NCBI GenBank assembly: GCA_003586115.2
Contig: QVOM02000112.1
Location: 49,324,143-49,388,142 of the forward strand
Reading direction: 5' to 3'
Length of the DNA stretch: 64,000 nucleotides
From: Salvator merianae
Taxonomy: Eukaryota; Chordata; Lepidosauria; Squamata; Teiidae
Both the position numbers and the translations under genes were made by a program. Below are positions 1 through 12,460 of this stretch, piece after piece. Each line of letters opens with the position of its first letter. The stretch's first letter is position 1. The notes beneath the pieces are model-generated. The model was not told where the DNA came from. It did no database searches and worked only from the letters and a program-made list of their open reading frames with translations.

Positions 1-11
1 GGCCTCGACAG
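1..11 (+). CDS. KDM6A: KDM6A (UTX) coding exon 1, 3' end only
   Basis: The first 11 bases read Gly-Leu-Asp plus the first two bases of a serine codon, followed by a GT donor (GTACCC) at 12. Joined to exon 2 this gives G-L-D-S-R-L-F-G-F, which I recognise as the region just before the TPR array of KDM6A. KDM6A is the nuclear Fe(II)/2-oxoglutarate-dependent demethylase of H3K27me2/me3 and a subunit of KMT2C/KMT2D (MLL3/4) COMPASS complexes. The start codon and the rest of exon 1 lie upstream of the window. The piece is too short to identify alone; the call rests on frame continuity with exons 2-4. Confidence 0.82.
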
Positions 12-316
12 GTACCCGAACTGCAACCCCCGGGTCCCGGCTCCTCCGGGTTTCCTTCTTTCGGCCTCTCCGTCTCTCTCGCGGCCGGCGGGTGTGTGCG
101 GCGAGTGCGTGCGAGAGCGAGCGAGGGAGAAAGCGAGCGAGCGTGAGTGCGGCGGCGGAGCTCTTGGGCCGGAGTGCGGCGGCTCTGCCCCTGCTGCTGC
201 TGCTGCCAGCGAGCGTGAGGGAGAGGACGGAGCGGGCTGCCCGGGGCGGGGGGGGGGAGACTCCACGAACGTGGCTGTTTTTCTCAATCTCTCTCCCGCT
301 TCCCCCCCTTCCGCAG
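12..316 (+). other. KDM6A: KDM6A intron 1
   Basis: A short GC-rich intron of 305 bp. It starts with GTACCC and ends in a long pyrimidine tract (about 280-312) followed by CCGCAG. It splits a serine codon after its second base (phase 2). Open frames within it are low-stop GC-rich noise; no other function is visible. Confidence 0.8.
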
Positions 317-380
317 CCGACTCTTCGGATTTCTGAGGCTTCATGAAGATGGCGCCAGAACGAAGGCCTTGCTGTTAAAG
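317..380 (+). CDS. KDM6A: KDM6A (UTX) exon 2
   Basis: A 64-bp exon between CCGCAG and GTAAGG. Its first base completes the serine codon begun in exon 1. The rest encodes 21 residues beginning R-L-F-G-F and containing H-E-D-G-A-R-T-K-A-L-L, a very conserved UTX stretch just N-terminal of the TPR repeats. It ends on a complete lysine codon (phase 0). The 64-bp length and phase agree with human KDM6A exon 2 as I recall it. The residue before the final lysine is Leu, where I recall Gly in mammals. The segment has no catalytic role; the JmjC domain is encoded far downstream of the window. Confidence 0.93.
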
Positions 381-2487
381 GTAAGGGGACTCACTGGGGT
401 GGGGGAGGAGGAGGTAGCCGACGAGGGAGACTCCCTCCCTCCCTTCCTTCCTCGGTTTGGTGTGCGTGTGTATGCGCGCGTGGAGGAGAAGAAGGAAGGA
501 GCAAAACGAGAGGGGCAGGAATTAAACCCGTTACGGCGCGCCCGCCACGCTCGCTGAGAGGAGGCTTGAGCAGGGAGCCCGGGGGCCGCCACCACCTAGT
601 AGCAGCAGCCCTTTCCGACGAGATGGCTCTGCTTCTCTGTGGCGCGCCTGGTGCCCAGAAGAGGCTTCCTTCATCCATCGCCCCCACCCCGCCTGAGGGG
701 AAATGGAGGAGGGTGCGTGGCGTGAAAAGCGGTTCTGGGTCGCGATTTGGGCTTTGTCTGTCCAAAAAGTAGGACAGAAAGTGTTGGCACACCTGGTTCC
801 TCTCTCTTCTGCTGGGAGCAACGACTTGAATGATGATGATTGGTATTGTCATTGGCTGACTTGACCTTCTACATAGTTGGTTTTTAGCCCTTTTTGTCAG
901 AAGTATTCTGAATTTTAATAAGTGCAAAGGAAGGAAGTGGGAGAAATGTGGTTCCTGCTCTAGTGTGCCACGTTGGGGAGTCGTCAATGGTTTGTTTACT
1001 CTTAAATCCATCTTCCTGCACATCCATGCCAAGGTGCATCATCTCCCTTGAGTGACTTGTGTTTGCCCATGCCTTTTTGGGGTGGTAGTGTCATCTTTTT
1101 GCATTATCAGGGACTTGGAAGAGAAACTGCTGTTTCATGCTTGGCTATATAAAGAAAAATCTTTTTCTGTTTTAAAAAAAGTTCTTGGTCCTGTCATTTA
1201 GTTAAGTAATGGCTGCTCCTGTCGGCCCAAGATGGCCGGACAGGGAGGAGAAAGAACAGGGTGGGAGGAGGTAAACAGAGAAATAAATAAAGGAATGAAT
1301 ATGTATATTGGCTGAAGTACGTGCATTTCAATAGTGGTTTATGCAAACTTCATTAATGTATCAAAGAGCATTTTCGTCTTTGATTCTCTGAGGCAGAATT
1401 ATATTTGGAGAGCTGAGCTAGCTCTAACCAACCTGTGGCACGTTTTGTAGTCTGTCTGTGAGAAACTGACAAAGGCTAGAGTCAAAGATCTATATTTCCA
1501 GACAGTATTAACCATGATTATACAATGCTGAATCTTTTAAGATCTTTTTTCTTTTCAAAGTTAATGGTCTTGTAAGTTTATCTTAATATTTTATAAAATA
1601 GTTTAAAGTGAAATTATGTCAATATTTTAAAGTGGTATGGTAAATTGGATTTATTAGTTTACATAATAACTTACATTGTAACTTATGAGATTATTACTCT
1701 TCAGTTACATTGTTTCAAGATATTTTGTTTTGCTAAGTTTTATGTAATAAAGCTTTGCTCTGTTCCATTGACTTTAGCTGCCATTTTAAAATAGGTTTGG
1801 TGGAAATGAGACTTTTTTGGATTAATTGTTTTAATTAAAGATCTGTATCATCTCTTGTATAATAAGGATTATTAGAATTTGAAATTTTCATGAAATAATG
1901 TGCAATAAAAATACTATGTAAAATAGACACTGTGGTGTTTGAGGTTCACTCTGTGAATAGGTGCAGCCTGAATGCCTGCAGCAGTGTATTTTTTAGAAAT
2001 GTTAAATGTATCTGTGGAATGGTTAATGAAATTGGTACCTTTTCTTAGTGTACTTTTGGTACATATACGTATACATTTACTGATTACAGCTTAGGCTGAA
2101 TCATTACTGGAATGGAGTTTGATATTTGGTATTAATTTGGCATGCTTTGTGAATTTGAAGAGTTTGTACTGAGGTGGACTTTTTTTTTATATTGAGCAGA
2201 ATACAGAAGTCATAAAATAATGTTCCTACCTGTATATTTTGAAGATAATCGGAGTATTTTGATCCTTCTACCTTTCATTTTTTTGATTGTGATGGCATGT
2301 TAGATTGGTAAGCTTCCCACCTCCCTACCACCTGTGTCCTGGGTTTTGCCAAAATCTGCTCTATGAGAGGATTCGGAGGATGTTCTAGAGAAAAATGAGA
2401 AGGGTAGGCTGATTTCACAGTTGAGCAGACATCACTGGCTGTAACTGTCTTAGTACATAAGATGTTAACAGTGCTATTTGGTATATG

Positions 2488-2552
2488 CTTACTAAGAAGC
2501 AAGTCTCACTGAGTTCAGTGAGACTTTCAGTTAACTGGGGATTGGATTGCAC
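2488..2552. repeat. Short ancient interspersed repeat fragment
   Basis: The motif CAAGTCTCACTGAGTTCAG continues into a GACTTTCAG...GGATTGGATTGCAC-like tail. It matches a consensus I know from many tetrapod and squamate repeats ('CATTGAATTCAATGGGACTTAC...ATAGGATTGC'). It is too short and diverged to assign to a family. Confidence 0.35.
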
Positions 2553-5500
2553 TTTAAATGAAAAGTGTACAGAAATGACAAAGAACAACTAATTATTTAA
2601 AACAAATGACTTCTGTGGCAAGTAATGTCCCTAGGCTTATGAAGTTGAGGTCTCACTTTTTGGTAGGCAGAAATTACAGTTGAGACAGTTAAAACCCCCA
2701 AATTAAAGTCTTTATGGGTGCAGTGACTGATTTTTTAACTGAAAATAGAAGAAAACTTTAAGATTGAGCTCTTTATCCTTACATGCTCTTTATTCTTATT
2801 CTCGTGTAAATTGTTAGAGAAACACTTTCAATCCAGCAGTTACCTGTAAGCTGCAATAAAGGTGCTTAGTTAAGTTCTTCATGCTCCTTGTGAGGCTTCA
2901 GTTTGGATTGCTTAGATTGTTCATTGTTATAGGGAGGTCTAGAAATAAAGGCTTTGTATGGAAAAAGCAGGAAACATTAAGTTCTACATAGGGCCAGGAG
3001 GAGAATGCTTTAGATAGTCTGATTTTTCTGTGCTAAAATATTGAATTTGGAAGATATGACTAATTATAGGAAGGGTCCTAGATGGGTTCATGATAATTTT
3101 GAGATCTGTCTGCTATAGTTCGTATGCAGTATCAGATGTTAGCTGGTATGCAATATGATTACCATTCTGGTACAATTTGCCATTTATGGTTAAGTGCTGT
3201 ATTTTTTTCTATTGAAGGCCCATTTTTTGCAAAATAATTTATCTTAAAATTGCCCTCTGTCCTATATTTTTATTTACTTTTTCTAAATATTCCTTGTCAA
3301 ATTATAGGTGTGCCTTTTTATGTCTTACATGGCATGAAACACAGTAAGTTTTTTTTAAAAGTGAACATAGTGTGTTTTGAAGTTAGGAAGATTCTTCTCT
3401 GATAGTTTGCTTTTGCATTTATAACATGTTTTTCTTTCACCTCAAAATGGTGAATACTAATTCCCTCCTCAAATTTTGTCCTCAGACCAATGCCGTGAGG
3501 CAGGGTAGGCTGAGGGTTAAGGTGATTCTGCACTGGCTGGTATACTGGAGTAGCAAGCGTACTTGGGGCCTCCTTTCCATACACTGGTGTGATCTTAGGG
3601 AGGCTGCAGGTGGTCTGGTATACCAACCAGTACAGAATAGTTTTTATGTCTTGTTTGAAGTTGCCCAGAGGACTTTCATGAAATAGGAAGGGTATGAAAT
3701 CTGAACTCCTAGGTCCTAATCCAACACTTTAGTCACACTACACAAAATTGACTCTTTCCAAGTAAATGTAGGGCTGTCCCTAGGGGAATGCAGTGCTGGA
3801 GATGAATCCCACTGTAAAGAAACTAAATGAAGAAGTTGGTATGTCTTGTAAAGGGCACTCCCCTCCCTCAGTGAGAGTTCTGGATGATCATCCCACTTAC
3901 GTTCACTTGGAGATGGCCCTCAGTGTGCAGCCTCATAGTGATAAGAATGGTAACCTTTAGGAACACGCTTTTAAGTCTTTCATGAGACTACATTGTTCTT
4001 GCAGGAGATAAAATACTGTATTGCTTGAATTGAAGAGCTGAAATGGATACTGAAACTGTGATCCCAACTTCTGCTGTACCTTTTCCTTTGTGTACAGTGC
4101 ATTTAGGCTAAGGCTGTCGTATGGACTAGTATGAAGCAATGTTGTATCTTGTGTAGAAGATTGGATTTCAGCAGGTGGAAGCAACAAAAATTTCCTTTCC
4201 TATTAAAGATAAAACTACTATTTTTTCTTTTCCTTATGGTAGCTCTAATTTAGTCTAATACAGTGCCAGAATACAGGATGAGTTTAGGTTTTCTGTACTT
4301 TCTGTACTAAGTGTTTGTGTAAATGCATCCCTGAAGCCTGATTTAGTGTGTTTAAGCACTTCATTTGTAGCATGGTGGTGATAAAAACTTTGCAAGTTTT
4401 GTTGATACCCAGATTTGGATATGAACAGAGCATTTGCTTTTATTCTCAATACGGGGAGGTTAGAATGATCGTTACTTCCTGGCTTGCTCTTAGATACTTC
4501 TGAAGGATTATAACAAACTTTTTCTAGTGTTCCAGTCTTGTTCTTCTGTCTGCACCTATGATTAATTGAGTAGTATATATCCATAGTAGAAATTGAATGT
4601 TGGCCACAATGTATCTGCTATTAAGTTAGTTCAAAACACTTTATGTACAGTTCTGTGTAGACAGTTATAGTATGAAATCTACATCTAGTATGATACCTAG
4701 TTTTTCAACATATTAAATTTAATAATATGGTACATTGAATACTGTATTTTGATTTGAAAACTAGCATTTGCTTTATGCTTGGAAGGACTTAGGTACAGAT
4801 CCTTTGTGGCAGAGTATGATTTCCTCCTAGTCATCCAGAGATTTACACATTATCTTAAATATATCTGTAATGATACGTCATCAGAGAAACATGCAAGCTG
4901 TATATTAGTTAGTCCAATACTTCCAAAACTTTCTTAGTTAGTACTACTGAGACCTGTTTACATGTATGATATGTTATTCTTCTATAGCTATATCTATTTT
5001 TTAAACTATCACTTACAATTGTGGTACTTTCTTTTTCAAAGACAGTAATAGTTTTGAAAAATATTCTGCTTTCATGTATCTGTGGTGTGCCTTGCATGTA
5101 TTTGGAGTGCCTTTGAGTCCTCTTTCTGTTAATTTTAATCAACAACTGTTTGGCATTTCTGTTGTTTCTAACAACTTCATTGACTCAAGTTAGTGTGGAG
5201 GCAATACAGAGTGTTTTTATACGGTATTTTGGGAATTTAACCTACTTCTAATAAGGTTGTTAAAGCTTAAGTATCATTTTTAAACGAATGGAGTTATACA
5301 TGTAATGTGTATATTGAACTTCATCCTTCGAGATGATTTTGATTCAGTCAGTATTTTATTTCATTCAAAGATCAAATACTGAATTGATTGGCCTTACTTC
5401 AAGATATTGGTCCATGACCTTGCAAACTATCTGTGACTGGGATGATTAAAAATTGTAACAACAGTCTAATGGATGGTGACTACAAATCCAGTTATAGCCT

Positions 5501-6239
5501 ACCTTTTCCACACAGATAATAAGGTAAAAACCAAAACAATTTTACAACTCTAAAACCCATAAAACCAAATAAGTAAAAAGTGGGAAAGAATAAAAATTAA
5601 AAAAATAAAGACGTCTGGAAAAGGAATATCTCATTGACCAAATATTTTATACTGAAAATGACAGGTACATTTTAAAGGGAAAATTGTTCCACAACCCACT
5701 ATTTGGAAATAAGTATTTGTTTTTATAGTTAGAATTCTGTGTGAGAACTGATAGAATTGGAAGTTAAGAGTGATCTAGTCTCCTGCAGACTGATGAGTTA
5801 TAAACATGAACATTTATAGATGTCTACCACTTCCTGTTTAACCTTTTTCTAAGAAATTGTAATTATAAAGTATTGTCAGAAATGCAGAGTAGCTGCAAAG
5901 GGTTATCTTTGAGGTAGCCCCAACTGCCTAGAAAACATGTAACTGCTTTTTAACAAATTAATGCTTGCTGTTTATCTTACACACTTTATCCTAGTTATTA
6001 GGAGAAGTTCTATGTCAGTAGTTAACTCCAGTGGAAATTTCTGTGCATAATAAGGGTTGCCATGATCAGAAGGTTTTTTTTTTTAAGAAGTAGATTTCAT
6101 GTATTCTCTTGATAGATATATTACCAGAGTGTTAAGTAAACAATTCCAATTTTTGTTTATATTAAAACTATTCTTTACCAGTGCTTGTAGAAATCTCTGA
6201 GAGCTAACAGCAGTTTGGAGTCTGCATTTAATTGTATAT

Positions 6240-6665
6240 TATTGAGAGAATATTTGCATTTATCTCCTGCTCTATACTATAAGGTTTACTGAAAATAAAA
6301 ACATTACAAAGAAATTTAAAAATAAAGCTAAAACAGATTAAAAATAGAGGTAAAATGAGGATGAAATACAATTAAAATTGCAGTGCTTGAGGTGCTTGAT
6401 TTACTGAAGACTTAGGGTGAAGGAGGTGTGTCTTTACCAAACATCCAGATATTTACAGTGAAAGTGCTTCAAGGGGGAACCTAGTCCATAATCTTGAGGC
6501 TCTCGTATCTGCACTCTTTTAATTTTTGAGGGTGATGGCACTACCAAGAGGGCCTCCTCAGCAGATCATAAAGCACGGGCAGGTCTAAATGGGAAAGGGC
6601 ATGCCTTTAGATTTTTGGAGACCAAGCTCTCTAGGGCTTTATAAATTAATATTGCTGATGTTGAT
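6240..6665. repeat. Dispersed repeat, likely 3' part of a squamate LINE/SINE
   Basis: An AT/A-rich stretch with AATAAAAACATTACAAAG-like blocks is followed by a segment reading 'GGGCAGGTCTAAATGGGAAAG' (shortened here), 'GGCATGCCTTTA' and 'CTCTAGGGCTTTATAAATTA'. This order is familiar from a high-copy squamate interspersed repeat. A shorter relative lies at 32610-32815 and shares the 'CAAGAGGGTCTCCTTGGCAG' versus 'CAAGAGGGCCTCCTCAGCAG' block. The family name is not certain. Confidence 0.45.
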
Positions 6666-6869
6666 TTCTTGTTCACCTGCTGCACAGAGATCAATAGGGA
6701 TGGAGGTAGTTAGAGAAGGAAATTATTTTATTTTATTATCCAGAGACTAAATTTGGAGTAAAAAAAAAAGTTGAAATCTTAAGTACATAGTTTGCTAGTG
6801 TTGCTTGAGTCATCATTGTTATTGTGGCTAGGAGTGCCTCTTACTAGCTTTGGCTGGTGTATCAGCTAT

Positions 6870-7425
6870 GCCTATATCTGTACAGAGATAGCTTAGCCAC
6901 TGTTGTTTATGCACTGGTAACCTCATGTTTAGATTATTGTAATGCCCTCTGTGTAGAGCTGCCCTTGTACCTGGTCCAAAAGTTGCAACTAGTGCAAAAC
7001 ATGGTTGCCAGGTTGTTGAGTAGCGCACCTCACTGTGCACATATCACAATTGTCTTTAAGCACCTGCAGTAGTTGCCAGTTAGCTACTGGGCCAGTAGAG
7101 ATTATTAAGATCCTCAGGGGAGGTCCTGCTAGAGGTACCAGGAATTGCTCAATGTCATCTTGTGACTACTTTCAGTCAGACCTTCTCTGTGGCTAGTACC
7201 CACCCTCTAATATCCTTAGGGCGCCTACGCTTTTGCTTTTTAAATGTTGATTGAAGACTTATCTTTTTACGCAGGCCTTTCCAGAGTGAATGTTTGTTCG
7301 CTTCCCTGTCCTTGATTTGAATCATGCTTCTATATTGTTATGATTTTAGTTGTTTTTATTCTCCATTTTTGTAAACTGCTTTGAGATTATATCTGAATGG
7401 GAAATGGTATATAAATATTTAAAAG
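6870..7425 (+). mobile_element. L2-type LINE fragment (RT C-terminus and 3' end)
   Basis: The + strand encodes D-S-L-A-T-V-V-Y-A-L-V-T-S-C-L-D-Y-C-N-A-L, then L-V-Q-K-L-Q-L-V-Q-N-M-V-A-R-L-L. This is the classic L2 reverse transcriptase C-terminal block (DYCN...LQLVQNAAARL). The 3' end follows the L2 pattern 'AACTGCTTTGAGATTA...GGTATATAAATATTTAAA'. Stops and frame changes mark it as an old, dead, 5'-truncated copy. Confidence 0.7.
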
Positions 7426-7894
7426 AAATACATTTACTCACAGGCAAATCTCACTGAGGTGTGCAAAAGAGTGCAATCTCACAAAGCCTGACTTCTCATG
7501 GAGATTCTGTTTAATAATCTGCTGGATTAAGGTCACATGTAGCCACAGGTGTGGAAACAATATATATACTATACATCAGATACCAGTCAAGTAGAGGCAT
7601 TACTGCTTCATTGTCAGTGTGTGTAATGGTTTGGGCCCCCTTCAGAAAATTCTGCCTGTCATCGGGACTTCTTCATGACTGAAGCCCATTAAAAATGAAA
7701 ATGAGGAGGAGGAGGAGGAGTGGAGAAAGCAAGAGCCAACAAGCAAAGTCTTGTTAGTGACAGATGATGCTGAAGGCATGGTAGTCAGGGTCTGAACTGA
7801 CTTGGCAGTGATAATGCAGTGATTGGGTAATTTAGGATGTGTCAAACTGCTGTTTATTGGAGCATGAGCTGCAGTTAAAGGCCCAGGATTGTCA

Positions 7895-8275
7895 AGTGCT
7901 TTACTGGGCTCTTCTTGGACCCCTTATTGGTCTCCCAAGAGGAAGAGCTGGATCCAAGTGGTGCAGGGAACTCACTCATGTTCTGAAGTATGGTTGCCAT
8001 CATTTTAGCCCCATCTGTGGGCAGGGCGATAGTGTGCATCGTCATGCAGATACAGAAAGCTTCAGTGCATGTCTGCATTTGCACAATGATGTGAGGTGCA
8101 TGTGTGAAGACGTGTGCTAACGTGTGCCGCAGCCTTACCTATGGAGGGGGCTAAAATGGTGGTGGCCATGTTTTAGAAGAGAGTGAGTTTCCTGTATCAC
8201 TTGATGTGACTTACCTCTTTGTGAGTCACATAAAGATGCCAAGCAGAACCTGGGGTTATTAGGTAAAGTATCTGA
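7895..8275. repeat. Long inverted repeat (fold-back element)
   Basis: The segment GAACTCACTCATG...ATCATTTTAGCCCC (7969-8014) recurs inverted as GGGGCTAAAATGGTGGTGGCC...GAGTGAGTTTC (from 8146, shown shortened). The similarity continues outward into both flanks (left to ~7900, right to ~8265). The loop is about 130 bp. This suggests a non-autonomous fold-back DNA element. Family, exact ends and target duplication were not resolved. Confidence 0.5.
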
Positions 8276-8943
8276 CAGTCCCAGACCTCTAATTGCAGTT
8301 TGTGCTTTGACAAAGTGCACTTTGGCACACCTCTGCTGTAATTGCTGTCAGCCTTTTAGTGTTTCTGTTATGGTGGTTTCATTGTGTTAAAGTGTTGCTG
8401 ATTTATTTATTTTAACTGTTGTGATCCTATTACCTTTCCTGGGATTTTGGAGGAAAGATAGGTTGTAAGTGCATCATTGGATTTAAGAATTGGTAGAGGC
8501 AGTGAGACTACAGGACTTTCTTTGCCCTATTACAAAGCTCCCTCTTTTCCCTCCCAGTTTCCTTTTCCTCTTGTATTGTGTCTGTTGAATTGGAGGCTTT
8601 AGGACATTCTACAAGCAACTCTGGGAGCCTTTAAGAGGCTGTAAGGTAGGGATGAAAATATAAGTAAAATAAAGTCGTTTAACTAAGTAAATAGTAATTG
8701 AACATAATGTTATTATGGTGTTAAGCAAACATTTGAATTGTTTTAAGATAATTATGTCCCTTTTTGGCAAGCTAGTATTCCAGTTACAGTTTTATTTACC
8801 TGCAAATATGTAACCTTTTACAGAAGATCATGGTTCCTAAATCTCTCATTTTCCTTGATAAACACAGAAATTATTATCTTCATGTTATGCTAATCAGATG
8901 ATACAAAATGTTTGTGATTGTACTAGATTTAATTTTATACATA

Positions 8944-10517
8944 CACTAGTGGTCAAAATTGTGGAAACCTTTTGGAAAAAGTGTATTTTTGAGGTTTGAA
9001 GGCTCATAACACCTCTTTATTTTGGAGTAATCCCATAAAATCATATATCAATGGAATGATAATTTAATCAAGAATGTAATACGATAAGTTTTGTGAAGGA
9101 TTTTTTAGTAAAACGGCAGTTATAAAGAAGAAAAGTGAAACACATAGAAAAAACGAGATTTACGAAAATTCTCACTATGGTAGTTAATACTTAGTTGGGT
9201 AACCTTTAGCCTTAATTATGGCCTTACAACGCCTTCCCATGGAGTGAACCAAGTTTTTTAGTTCTGCAGCTGTTATAATGTGAAATCACGATTGAATTAT
9301 TGTTTCCATTAATTTGGTTTTATTGTTGGGTTTCTTCTGACTAACAAGTTTCTTCAGTCAGCTCTATAGATTTTCTATTGGGTTAGGGTCTGGACTATTC
9401 CCAGGCCATTCCAGCAATGGAATATGGTTATCTTGAAACCACTTTTTGCACACAGCAGCAACAATGACATGGAGCTGAATCCTGTTGAAATATAAATGCT
9501 TCATGATCTGGGAAAAAATCACATGCGGAAGGCTTAAGTTTGGGCTCAAGTATTTCGTTTATGTATTTTTGGGCATTTATATTCCCATTAATCACGCAAA
9601 TTCTGCCCACACCTTTTGATGTCCTGTTACCCCAGATCATAACACTAACTGGGTGTTCCATGGTAGGTGTAATGTGATCAGAATGTAAATCCTCTCTGAT
9701 TCTTCTCTTTAAATATTTTATGCCATCACTACCGAACAGGGAGATTCTAGTCTCGTCACTCCAAATAACACTGTCCCATAGTTCCGCTGTCCAGTAAAAA
9801 TGGGTTTTAGCCAGTTTAATCTCTTCGCCCTTTGTTTGCGAGATAAAAATGGCTTTTTCTGTGGAATTCTAGCATTTAAACCAAATTCCTGCAATCTGCA
9901 CTGAACAGTCCTTGCACTCAGCTTCACATTGCACTGTGCCATTTCATCTCGTATACAGCCAGATGATTTTCTTCTGTTGCCTAGGCACAGTCTCTTCATT
10001 TTTCTGTCATCACTTGCTGTTGTGCACCTTTTCCTGCCTTTGCCAGTCTGGTTTTGTAGTGACTGAATCTCCTTCTACCTTTTCAAAAATTTAGAAATGC
10101 CACCTTTGGTTAAGTTTCCACCAATTTTTCTTCTGATTTCTTCATAACTGTTGACTTCTTCACTCTATAGTACTATTTTACATTGCTTTCTGGGTGACCA
10201 GTCAACTCTTTGTGCCATTTCTTTAATTTTATTACAAGATGATGCCTGATTGGCTCTCTAAACACTCATGCTCATTGGCTACATTGAAAAGAAGGAAAGC
10301 TACAAACAAGTTATGCTTCTTTTCCTGGTTATTTGGCTATAACCTTTGATAGAATACAGATAATTGAACAAAGTTTGTTGCATTACATTCTTGATTAAGT
10401 TATCTTTCCATTGATATATCATTTTATGGGGTTACTCCAAAAATAAGTGATGTTATGAGCCATCAAACCTTAAAAACACACTTTCCACAAAGGTTTCCAC
10501 AATTTTGGCCACTAGTG
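8944..10517 (-). mobile_element. Tc1-like (TcMar) DNA transposon, complete but inactive
   Basis: The element begins CACTAGTGGTCAAAATTGTGG and ends with the inverted counterpart (CCACAATTTTGGCCACTAGTG). It is flanked on both sides by TA (8942-8943 and 10518-10519), the mariner/Tc1 target duplication. The terminal inverted repeats are long: similarity runs for roughly 150-200 bp, through 'ATATATCAATGGAA' and 'TTAATCAAGAATGTAAT'. The 1,574-bp length is normal for a Tc1-like element. The transposase lies on the minus strand and is broken, so this is a fossil copy. Confidence 0.88.
9364..9999 (-). pseudogene. Tc1-like transposase pseudogene
   Basis: Remnant of the DDE/D transposase of the surrounding Tc1 element. 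The 9718-9999 frame holds the N-terminal DNA-binding side (S-A-R-T-V-Q-C-R-L-Q-E-F-G-L-N-A-R). At about 9721-9769 the W-S-D-E-T-R-I-S-L-F motif with the first catalytic Asp lies in a different frame. The 9428-9661 frame has F-Q-Q-D-S-A-P-C-H with the second Asp. The 9364-9549 frame has W-P-G-N-S-P-D-P-N-P-I-E-N-L with the final acidic residue. At least two frame changes separate these blocks, so no functional enzyme is made. The motifs are typical Tc1 family (DD34E). Confidence 0.85.
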
Positions 10518-11999
10518 TAGATTTATAATCTACTGGAAGTAAATTTGAGTGCTTGGGAGCACTCTAAATTACCAAGTCCTGTCTTTCACTAGAGTAAGTG
10601 CCACTGAGCACAGTGAACTTAAATTCTGTGCCATTTATCTTCCTAATGTGCTTCCTGGTTTCTGATGATACATCAAAGTCCTGATAGTTTCCAGTTTTGA
10701 CTTGTTTGTTGTCTGTTGAATGATACTTTAAATCTTAGTGTACAGCAGTTACATTTAGTTCAATAAATGTAATTTTTGTCAGATGTTCAGCATTGCACTA
10801 TGAATCTTTATATAGCTGAAATGTTAAGCAAACCTCTGTTCATGGGTGAGGTGAGCACATTTTATGTAATTTTGATGTTAATTTTTTGAAGTAAATAGTT
10901 ATGAAAAAATTTAACTTGCTTCTGTTGGAACTGGAAAGGAGTAAGTGCAGTAATATGAATGAAACATTTTCAACCTTGTTGACAACTGTGAACATGGCTT
11001 CCTCGTTGGTGGTTGCTTTTGCAGGTCTCACAGCTAGGGGTTTGTTTTCAAGAGCTTCTGTCTTGGTAGGTGAAGGCATGACACTAGAGAGAATCACAGT
11101 TGTGCACACAGTTCCATTATAAGCATGTCTTTTGGACCTTGTAGCCCAGTAGTTGGCAGCCAGTGTGATCAGCAGGCCATTTAGAAACGGAATGCAGACC
11201 AACAAGCATCTTTATGTTGCTGCTGACAGATATAGCCAATGAACCTCTCAGAATGTGGAATTGATGGGGGTAAGAGAAAAACATGTTGGGGAGTAAGGAA
11301 TCAGTCTTCTGTTTTATGTTAGTTCATTGCCTGTTTTTTTTTTTATCTGAAGGCAACAAACACAGAAAGTGTTTATCTGTTTCTAATTTTATTTTTATGG
11401 ATTTTACTTGTGTTAAGCCACCCTCAAATGTTTGGGTGGGATATGAACGTATATAAATAAATATGTGAAAAAGAATTTGCAAATGCTGCTTTGTCTCTGC
11501 ATTCTTATTCCATGCAAAAGGAGGCTTGGAAACTTGATACTTCATTGTCAGCAAAGGAACAACCTTGTGGAGCAGAATTGTTTCAGAGAGCTGGAACAGC
11601 ATAACAGACAATGAGTTAGTATACGGGGGCTGTAGGACATGCAAACCTAGGAATGTGTATATTATGATATCTTACATACTTCTTATTTAATCGGCTAAGT
11701 GAAAGAGTAGAATGTATCTGATGATACTTTCCTTCATGAACCATAAATACACAAATAGGATTTTGTGTACCTGCTTTTTTATCTTATTTTCTAGGGTATG
11801 CAATATCAGTTCTTTTTCTGGGTGAGCAGACAAGGACTTCTAGCAGACTCTGCCAGTTACATTGATGCATATACCATTGAACTATTTTCAGTAAATTAGC
11901 TTAATTAATATTACATAATGTTTTAAAAATATAAGCTGCTGTTTAGCTTCTCACTGGTAAGCTAAGATACTAAATATAAGAGGCCACATTAGAGATGAG

Positions 12000-12460
12000 A
12001 TGTACTCCTGTTCATCTTCAGGTTGCTTGCTTGATGCCATCTATCATAGCCCACTCTTGGCAACTGTATAGATTAACTACTTCCAGACTGAAAGCTCTTC
12101 TTCAATCTTTCTTAGATCTGGCAGAGAGGTTTTCATTGCTGTCATAGTTGAATCTATCCACCTACTAACTGGCTTCTTCTTCTTCTCCTTTCTTTCTTTC
12201 CTAGCATCACCATGTTTTACAGGGAGTTTGGTCTTCTCATTATGTGCCCAGAAATAATAGTTTAGATCTTATCATTTGTTTTTCTGATTAATATTTAGGT
12301 TATATTCAGTCTAAAATCCACTGATATGGCTTTCTAGCTATCCATGGTATCCTGAGCAGCCTTCTCCAGCACCAGAGTTTCTACATGTTTCTGGTTGTGC
12401 TTCGTCATTGTTCAAATTTTACTACACAGTACTAAAAACCATGATGATAGCCATTCTGAT
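12000..12460 (-). mobile_element. RTE-BovB LINE fragment, antisense
   Basis: Read on the minus strand, this contains the C-terminal BovB ORF pattern: a W-I-D-S-T-M-T-A-M-K-T-S-L-P-D-L-R-K block, preceded by the region whose + strand reads 'GTCTTCTCATTATGTGCCC' and 'AGCCTTCTCCAGCACCAGAG'. These are stock BovB/RTE phrases. The copy is diverged and 5'-truncated. A second copy in the other orientation lies at 31250-31600. Confidence 0.65.

Larger units (their letters stand above)
1..720. promoter_or_regulatory. CpG island over the 5' end of KDM6A
   Basis: The first ~700 bases are GC-rich and full of CpG, with purine- and pyrimidine-rich tracts and a run of G near 246-257. Base composition then falls abruptly to the AT-rich level of the rest of the window. 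The island covers the end of exon 1, intron 1, exon 2 and the start of intron 2, as expected for the downstream half of a housekeeping promoter island. The transcription start site lies upstream of the window. No TATA box or defined factor site is claimed. Confidence 0.75.

Noticed and set aside
92..346. Overlapping 80-84 codon open frames in the CpG island
   Set aside because: They lie in intron 1 and exon 2 in the wrong frames. GC-rich DNA with few stop codons gives such frames by chance, and the exon 2 UTX frame is different.
391..1032. 213-codon minus-strand open frame, the longest in the window
   Set aside because: It runs across the CpG island edge where stops are rare and shows low-complexity Pro/Arg/Ser sequence with no domain. 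An antisense transcript is possible, but nothing in the sequence supports a protein.
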